NCBI GenBank assembly: GCA_051657905.1
Contig: JBOFLO010000010.1
Location: 1-10,584, forward strand
Length of the DNA stretch: 10,584 nt
Direction of reading: 5' to 3'
Source: JBOFLO01 sp051657905
Lineage (GTDB): Bacteria; Patescibacteriota; Gracilibacteria; UBA1369
The notes under the pieces are model-generated. The model was not told the DNA's origin. It saw only the letters and a list, made by a program, of their open reading frames with translations, and did no database searches. The position numbers and the translations under genes were made by a program. Positions 6,579 to 10,584 of the stretch are shown piece by piece; position 1 is the stretch's first letter; every line of letters starts with the position of its first letter.

Positions 6579-6809
6579 ATGGATGCAGAAGCAGTAAAAT
6601 TGTTCGCAGCAGCAATGTGTATGGGGATTGGATCAATCGCTCCAGCTATTGCGGAAGGTATGGTAGCCTCTAAGGCTATGGAATCTATTGGTAGAAATCC
6701 AGAAATTGCCGACTCATTATTTCCAAAAATGATTGTAGGTATGGCGATTTGTGAATCTACTGGTATTTACGCGTTAGTTATTTCCCTAATTATTTTATTC
6801 GTAGCTTAA
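6579..6809 (+). CDS. atpE: ATP synthase Fo subunit c, probable Na+-type two-carboxylate rotor
   Basis: A 76-residue hairpin of two membrane helices (about 5-35 and 48-75) joined by the conserved polar loop GRNP (38-41). E59 in helix 2 is the essential ion-binding carboxylate. The stretch E59-S60-T61-G62-I63-Y64 matches the Na+-binding helix of Ilyobacter tartaricus subunit c (E65, S66, T67, Y70 there). Helix 1 carries E26 where Ilyobacter has Q32; Fusobacterium nucleatum has a glutamate here and uses a two-carboxylate Na+ site. The inner-helix motif GxGxGxGxG is changed to S19-x-A21-x-A23-x-A25-x-G27. The N-terminus is about six residues shorter than in Ilyobacter. Identity is certain; Na+ use is a strong inference from binding residues. 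Confidence 0.97.
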   Translation: MDAEAVKLFAAAMCMGIGSIAPAIAEGMVASKAMESIGRNPEIADSLFPKMIVGMAICESTGIYALVISLIILFVA

Positions 6810-6811
6810 TA

Positions 6812-7309
6812 ATGGATACTTTATTAAAACTGGGAATTGACTGGCAAAGTATTATTTTCTATCTAGTTAACTTTGGCTTACTATTTTTATTGATCGGTAA
6901 ATACGCTGTTCCGGCTTTGCTTAAAGCTTTGGATCAGAGAAGATCGACAATTGAAAATAGTATTAAAGAAGCGAATCTTTTGAAGAATGAGTTTCAGGAA
7001 AAAATCATTCAGATGGAGAAAGATAAAGAAGCAGAAAAAATTGAGTTTATGGCTCAGTTGGATAATATGAGAAAGAGTATGGAAATGGAAAGAAAGAAGG
7101 CTATTGAAGAAATGGAAATGGCCCGCAATAAAATGATGGAAGCAGCGAATTTGGAAATTAATCAGAGAAAAACTGAAATTCTCAAAGAAGCTGAAGAAAA
7201 AACTCTTTCTGTTATCAAGAAAATTGTACTTTATATAGTTCAGAACAAGATTCCCGAAAATGTCGTCAGCGACAGTGTTAGTGAAGCTTGGAAAGAATAT
7301 TCTAAATAA
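6812..7309 (+). CDS. atpF: ATP synthase Fo subunit b
   Basis: A 165-residue protein with one N-terminal membrane helix (about 12-36) followed by a long charged helix (about 40-150) rich in Lys, Glu and Met, as expected of the peripheral stalk dimer linking subunit a to delta and alpha. The length is typical. PALLKALDQRRSTIENSI (34-51) resembles the usual start of the stalk, where the first cytoplasmic residues form an L-D-x-R motif. Only two bases separate the atpE stop from its ATG, and there is no Shine-Dalgarno site, so translational coupling is likely. Only one b-type gene is present, so the stalk is probably a homodimer. Confidence 0.93.
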   Translation: MDTLLKLGIDWQSIIFYLVNFGLLFLLIGKYAVPALLKALDQRRSTIENSIKEANLLKNEFQEKIIQMEKDKEAEKIEFMAQLDNMRKSMEMERKKAIEEMEMARNKMMEAANLEINQRKTEILKEAEEKTLSVIKKIVLYIVQNKIPENVVSDSVSEAWKEYSK

Positions 7310-7312
7310 GAA

Positions 7313-7912
7313 ATGATTAAAAACATCTTAAAATCATTGTTATTCGAGATTCTAAATCTGTTAAATGAACAGAAGGATCATAAGGGTAAAGCGGAACTGA
7401 AAAAATCAGACCGTTTGCCTGAAGAAATAAAAGCCTATTTGGCTGAGGTTAAAGATGAGGAATTATTGGAAGACTTGAAAGAGTTGACTGGATATATCGG
7501 CTCTGGGGCGTTGTATTTGAATGGGGGTTTGGCGAAAAGTTTGAAAACTTTCCTGACAGCAACTTTACCTGAGCATGTGGACGGCCAAAAAAACTTTGAT
7601 ATAAAAGGGAAATTTGGTGAAGCGCTTAATGATTTATTGAAAAATAATTCCGATAAAGAAATCACTCAATTAATTAATGATTTTATTGGTTTAATAGGAG
7701 AAACTCCATTTATTATGGTACAAAGTCCTCGACCAATTGAAATTGATTTGAAGAAAGAGATTAGAAAGAATTTGAATGAAAAATACGGAGCCAATTTTGT
7801 CAGCTTCGCTATAAATAAGAATTTGGTGGGAGGATTACGAATTTTCGTAAATGGAGAGACCAGCGATTTGTCCTGGTTATCTAAAATTAATACTATTACT
7901 AATATTAAATAG
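7313..7912 (+). CDS. atpH: ATP synthase F1 subunit delta, divergent
   Basis: The 199-residue protein lies exactly where delta belongs, three bases after atpF and two bases before atpA. The C-terminal region is recognisable: RPIEIDLKKEIRKNLNEKYG (140-159), then NLVGGLRIFVNG (170-181), equivalent to the (I/L)xGGxxIxxG segment of delta. The usual following D-G-S motif is replaced by SDLSWL (184-189). The N-terminal helical bundle is hard to align and seems to hold extra sequence around 84-104, making the protein a little longer than the common 175-180 residues. Delta caps the F1 head and binds the b stalk. Without the operon context the assignment would be weaker. Confidence 0.85.
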   Translation: MIKNILKSLLFEILNLLNEQKDHKGKAELKKSDRLPEEIKAYLAEVKDEELLEDLKELTGYIGSGALYLNGGLAKSLKTFLTATLPEHVDGQKNFDIKGKFGEALNDLLKNNSDKEITQLINDFIGLIGETPFIMVQSPRPIEIDLKKEIRKNLNEKYGANFVSFAINKNLVGGLRIFVNGETSDLSWLSKINTITNIK

Positions 7913-7914
7913 TT

Positions 7915-9426
7915 ATGTCTCAAGATACTTTGCATGCATTTCTGGATAAAATTGAAGAAGCACTGAGGGACGGTGGGAAAAGTGATTCTAAACATGGTTC
8001 GTCCAGACAGGGAGTGATTCAATCATTTAAAGATGGTGTTATCACAATTAAAGGCCTTTCAAACCTGATGATGGGGGAAGTGGTGAGTGTGGAAGGTACA
8101 AGTACCAAAGCTTTGGTGATGAATTTGGAAAAAGATACTTCTTTTGCGGTGGTTTTACAGGGAGGACAAGGAATTAAAGAAGGTTTATTTGTAAATTCAA
8201 CTGGAGAAACATTATCTATGCCGGTGGGGGATGCTTTGATTGGAAGAGTGATTGATCCGCTTGGGAATGTGTTGGATGGAGGTGCGGAAATTAAATCCGA
8301 TAAAAGAGGGATGATTGAAAAAATTGCTCCGGGGGTAATGGTAAGAAAATCCGTTCATCAACCGGTTCAAACAGGAATTGTGGCGATTGATGCTTTGATT
8401 CCGATTGGAAGAGGACAAAGAGAATTGATTATTGGGGATCGTCAGACTGGTAAAACAACTGTGGCGATTGATGCGATTTTGAATCAAAAAGATCAAAATA
8501 TGATCTGTATTTATACGGCTATTGCACAAAGAGAAGGTAAAACTTCGCAAGTATATGAAACTTTAAAAAAGGCAGGGGCTCTGGATTATACATTATTGGT
8601 TTCTGCTCCAGCTTCGGCTTCAGCAGTATTGCAATTTTTGGCTCCGTTTTCAGCTATGGCTGCGGCAGAATATTTCATGGACCAAGGAAAAGATGTGTTG
8701 GTGGTGTTTGATGATTTATCAAAACATGCGGTGGCTTATCGTGAAATGTCACTTTTATTAAGAAGACCACCGGGACGTGAAGCTTATCCAGGGGATGTAT
8801 TTTATTTGCATTCCAGATTATTGGAAAGAGCGGCGAAATTGAATGAAGAAAATGGTGGAGGGAGTATTACAGCTTTGCCGATTATTGAAACACAGGCTGG
8901 GGACGTTTCTGCATACATTCCAACTAATGTAATTTCAATTACAGATGGGCAGATTTTCTTGGAAGCGGATTTGTTCTACAAAGGTATTAGACCGGCGATT
9001 AACGTTGGTATTTCAGTATCGAGAGTAGGTGGATCAGCGCAAACTAAATTGATTAAAAAAGTATCTGGTACAGCTAAATTGGATTTAGCTCAGTATTATG
9101 AATTGGAAGCATTTTCACAATTTGCTTCGGAATTGGATGATTCAACTAAGGCTTTGTTAACAAGAGGTAAAAGAGTTGTGGAATCACTTAAACAGAAAAA
9201 TAATTCTCCTTATAAACTTTGGCAGGAAGCGGCGGTTTTGGTTGCTGCTACTAAAGGTTATTTGGATAAATTTGAAGAAGTTCAATGCGCTGCAAAGATT
9301 AAAGAACTTCTAACTTACATGCAGGCGAATTCACAGGATTTAATTAAGGAAATTGAAGCGAAAAAGGAATATACCCCAGAAATTGAAAAGGGATTGCAGG
9401 AAGTATTGGGGAAAGCGTTGGCCTAA
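7915..9426 (+). CDS. atpA: ATP synthase F1 subunit alpha
   Basis: A 503-residue subunit with all alpha landmarks. The N-terminal beta-barrel (about 30-95) contains GVITIKGL and MMGEVV. PVQTGIVAIDALIPIGRGQR (150-169) leads into Walker A GDRQTGKT (174-181, K180). Walker B is VLVVFDDL (261-268). LLRRPPGREAYPGDVFYLHSR (281-301) is nearly invariant. The alpha/beta signature PAINVGISVSRVGGSAQ (360-376) contains R370, the arginine finger that reaches the catalytic site on beta. The length is normal. GDRQ, with Gln in place of the catalytic site's usual beta residues, marks it as the non-catalytic alpha rather than beta. The start lies two bases after the atpH stop with no Shine-Dalgarno site. Confidence 0.98.
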   Translation: MSQDTLHAFLDKIEEALRDGGKSDSKHGSSRQGVIQSFKDGVITIKGLSNLMMGEVVSVEGTSTKALVMNLEKDTSFAVVLQGGQGIKEGLFVNSTGETLSMPVGDALIGRVIDPLGNVLDGGAEIKSDKRGMIEKIAPGVMVRKSVHQPVQTGIVAIDALIPIGRGQRELIIGDRQTGKTTVAIDAILNQKDQNMICIYTAIAQREGKTSQVYETLKKAGALDYTLLVSAPASASAVLQFLAPFSAMAAAEYFMDQGKDVLVVFDDLSKHAVAYREMSLLLRRPPGREAYPGDVFYLHSRLLERAAKLNEENGGGSITALPIIETQAGDVSAYIPTNVISITDGQIFLEADLFYKGIRPAINVGISVSRVGGSAQTKLIKKVSGTAKLDLAQYYELEAFSQFASELDDSTKALLTRGKRVVESLKQKNNSPYKLWQEAAVLVAATKGYLDKFEEVQCAAKIKELLTYMQANSQDLIKEIEAKKEYTPEIEKGLQEVLGKALA

Positions 9427-9450
9427 ATATTCAGAGTAATTATCAAATAA

Positions 9451-10344
9451 ATGGCATCACTTCTAGAGATTAGGAAAAAAATAGGTGGGGTAAAGAGTAC
9501 CAAAAAAATCACCAAAGCCATGCAATTGGTGGCAACTTCGAAAATGAAGATGTTCCAAAAAAAGGCGGTGTCTGCGCGTGAATATATTTGGGATTTGTTG
9601 AAAGTATTGGAGCAGAATCTTAACGATGAATTGAAGAATCTTTATACTGAGCAGAGAAAAGAAGGGGCTACGCTGTTTGTGATTTATACTTCGGATAAAG
9701 GTTTGTGCGGAGCGCTTAATAATAATTTATTGAAAGGTTTATTCAGATCAGAAAAGTGGATGAATACGCCAAAAGAAGATAGATTGTTGATTACAATTGG
9801 GAAAAAATCCAATGAGTTTGCGCGATCCAATCAGATTGAAGTGGAAAAACACTTTTTGGGAATTCCGGAGAAATTGGGAAATACTGTGACTTTGGAAGTA
9901 ATTGATACAATTCTCAAACTTTGGACAGACAGAAGATGCAAAGAAATTATTTTTATCGCACCACATTTTCAAAATACTTTCACTTTCTATCCGGTTTTGA
10001 AAACCTTTTTGCCTTTTAGTAAGGAAATGGTGAAGGAAAATATTGGCAGAGCTAGCAGGGCGGTTGAGAGTGAGAAAGATGCTAGTTCCAGCTACATGCT
10101 TTATGAACCTGATAAGAAAATGGTGTTGGAAAAATTATTCAGATTGATAGTGCAGGGATTGTTTGTTCAATCATTCTTTGAATTAAAGGCTTCGGAATAT
10201 TCATCCAGAATGATTGCTATGCAAAATGCTACGGAAGCTGCGGATAAAAAAATTGTGGATTTAACAAGAACATATAATAAAACTCGTCAGCAGGTAATTA
10301 CTCAACAGCTTGCGGAATTAATAGGAGCGAGCGACGTTGTTTAA
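9451..10344 (+). CDS. atpG: ATP synthase F1 subunit gamma
   Basis: A 297-residue central shaft subunit. The N-terminal helix MASLLEIRKKIGGVKSTKKI and following AMQLVATSKM (23-32) match the gamma coiled-coil arm. YTSDKGLCGALNNNLL (79-94) is the standard start of the Rossmann-like middle domain. The C-terminal helix has SEYSSRMIAMQNATEAADK, then YNKTRQQVITQQLAELI, the gamma signature region. The length is normal. It follows atpA after 24 bases with no Shine-Dalgarno site. There is no sign of frameshift or truncation. Confidence 0.97.
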   Translation: MASLLEIRKKIGGVKSTKKITKAMQLVATSKMKMFQKKAVSAREYIWDLLKVLEQNLNDELKNLYTEQRKEGATLFVIYTSDKGLCGALNNNLLKGLFRSEKWMNTPKEDRLLITIGKKSNEFARSNQIEVEKHFLGIPEKLGNTVTLEVIDTILKLWTDRRCKEIIFIAPHFQNTFTFYPVLKTFLPFSKEMVKENIGRASRAVESEKDASSSYMLYEPDKKMVLEKLFRLIVQGLFVQSFFELKASEYSSRMIAMQNATEAADKKIVDLTRTYNKTRQQVITQQLAELIGASDVV

Positions 10345-10381
10345 TTGATTTTATAAATTTAGTTAACTTAATATTATCGAC

Positions 10382-10584
10382 ATGAGTACTGAAACTAAGC
10401 AAAAAACCCATAAGAAAGCAGAAATGCCAATGGGGAAAATCGTCAGAATTATTGGTGTGGTGGTGGATGTTTATTTTCCGGACCATGTGCCAGAAACTTA
10501 TAGCGCTTTAAAGGTTGGGGAAATTACTTTGGAGGTACAGGCGCATTTGGGTGGTGGTGTAGTGAGAACAATCGCTATGACAAC
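10382..10584 (+). CDS. atpD: ATP synthase F1 subunit beta, N-terminal fragment
   Basis: The frame opens at ATG 10382 and runs off the right edge after 67 codons. Residues 18-30 (GKIVRIIGVVVDV) and 57-66 (GGGVVRTIAM) are the hallmark start of beta and its N-terminal beta-barrel. Walker A and the catalytic residues lie outside the window. The chosen start gives a basic 14-residue extension (KQKTHKK) before M15; ATG codons at 10424 and 10430 are alternatives that would give the more common short N-terminus. None has a Shine-Dalgarno site. A 37-base AT-rich gap separates it from atpG. Confidence 0.93.
   Translation, partial: MSTETKQKTHKKAEMPMGKIVRIIGVVVDVYFPDHVPETYSALKVGEITLEVQAHLGGGVVRTIAMT

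Noticed and set aside
2616..8550. Open frames on the minus strand, and one in another plus frame at 4308-4502, inside the well-supported plus-strand genes
   Set aside because: They lie wholly or mostly within genes with clear coding signals and have translations with no recognisable features.
10345..10374. Possible internal promoter before atpD (TTGATT, 17 bases, TTAATA)
   Set aside because: The gap is very AT-rich, the -10 match is poor, and the operon context explains atpD expression without it.
1..10584. CRISPR arrays, tRNA genes, insertion sequences and phage attachment sites
   Set aside because: I searched by eye for regularly spaced repeats, tRNA T-arm and acceptor patterns, transposase-like frames and terminal inverted repeats, and found none.

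Overview
The window is AT-rich bacterial DNA. Its best-anchored content is the front part of an F-type ATP synthase operon in the usual bacterial order: atpI/Z-like, atpB (a), atpE (c), atpF (b), atpH (delta), atpA (alpha), atpG (gamma), atpD (beta, cut by the right edge). Several traits suggest, but do not prove, a Candidate Phyla Radiation (Patescibacteria) genome: near-absence of Shine-Dalgarno motifs, short gaps, large unrecognised proteins beside core genes, and a divergent delta subunit. Conserved frames contain no internal TGA and one gene stops at TGA. This argues against the UGA=Gly code of Gracilibacteria and Absconditabacteria.

Layout. (1) 1-304, minus: N-terminal piece of an alpha/beta hydrolase of the prolyl-oligopeptidase (S9) type, running off the left edge. 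(2) 305-1098: about 800 bases with no convincing protein gene. On the minus strand, 336-780 looks like a structured non-coding RNA. It has several helices whose wobble pairs work only in the minus-strand transcript, A-rich linkers, and a textbook intrinsic terminator with a UUCG loop. It lacks the motifs of tmRNA, RNase P RNA, SRP RNA and tRNA that I looked for. The part 781-1098 holds A-rich linkers, hairpins and probably divergent promoters. (3) 1099-3178, plus: an unrecognised 226-residue protein, then an FAD-dependent oxidoreductase of the DAO family, followed by a probable terminator. (4) 3269-5311: a 680-residue, mostly helical protein of unknown function with a C-terminal coiled coil. 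(5) 5386 to the right edge: a sigma70-like promoter and the atp operon.

How the parts work together. The Fo genes (a, c, b) make the ion channel, rotor ring and stator. Delta, alpha, gamma and beta make the F1 head and shaft. The c subunit carries a second glutamate in helix 1 (E26) with E59, S60, T61 and Y64 in helix 2. This is the arrangement known from the two-carboxylate Na+ rotor of Fusobacterium nucleatum, so the enzyme may be Na+-coupled. The inner-helix glycine motif of the c-ring is partly replaced by Ser/Ala, which may affect ring size. No link in function between the ATP synthase and the upstream genes can be shown from the sequence.

The items most worth following up are the minus-strand structured RNA and the c-subunit ion-binding motif, then the 680-residue protein.
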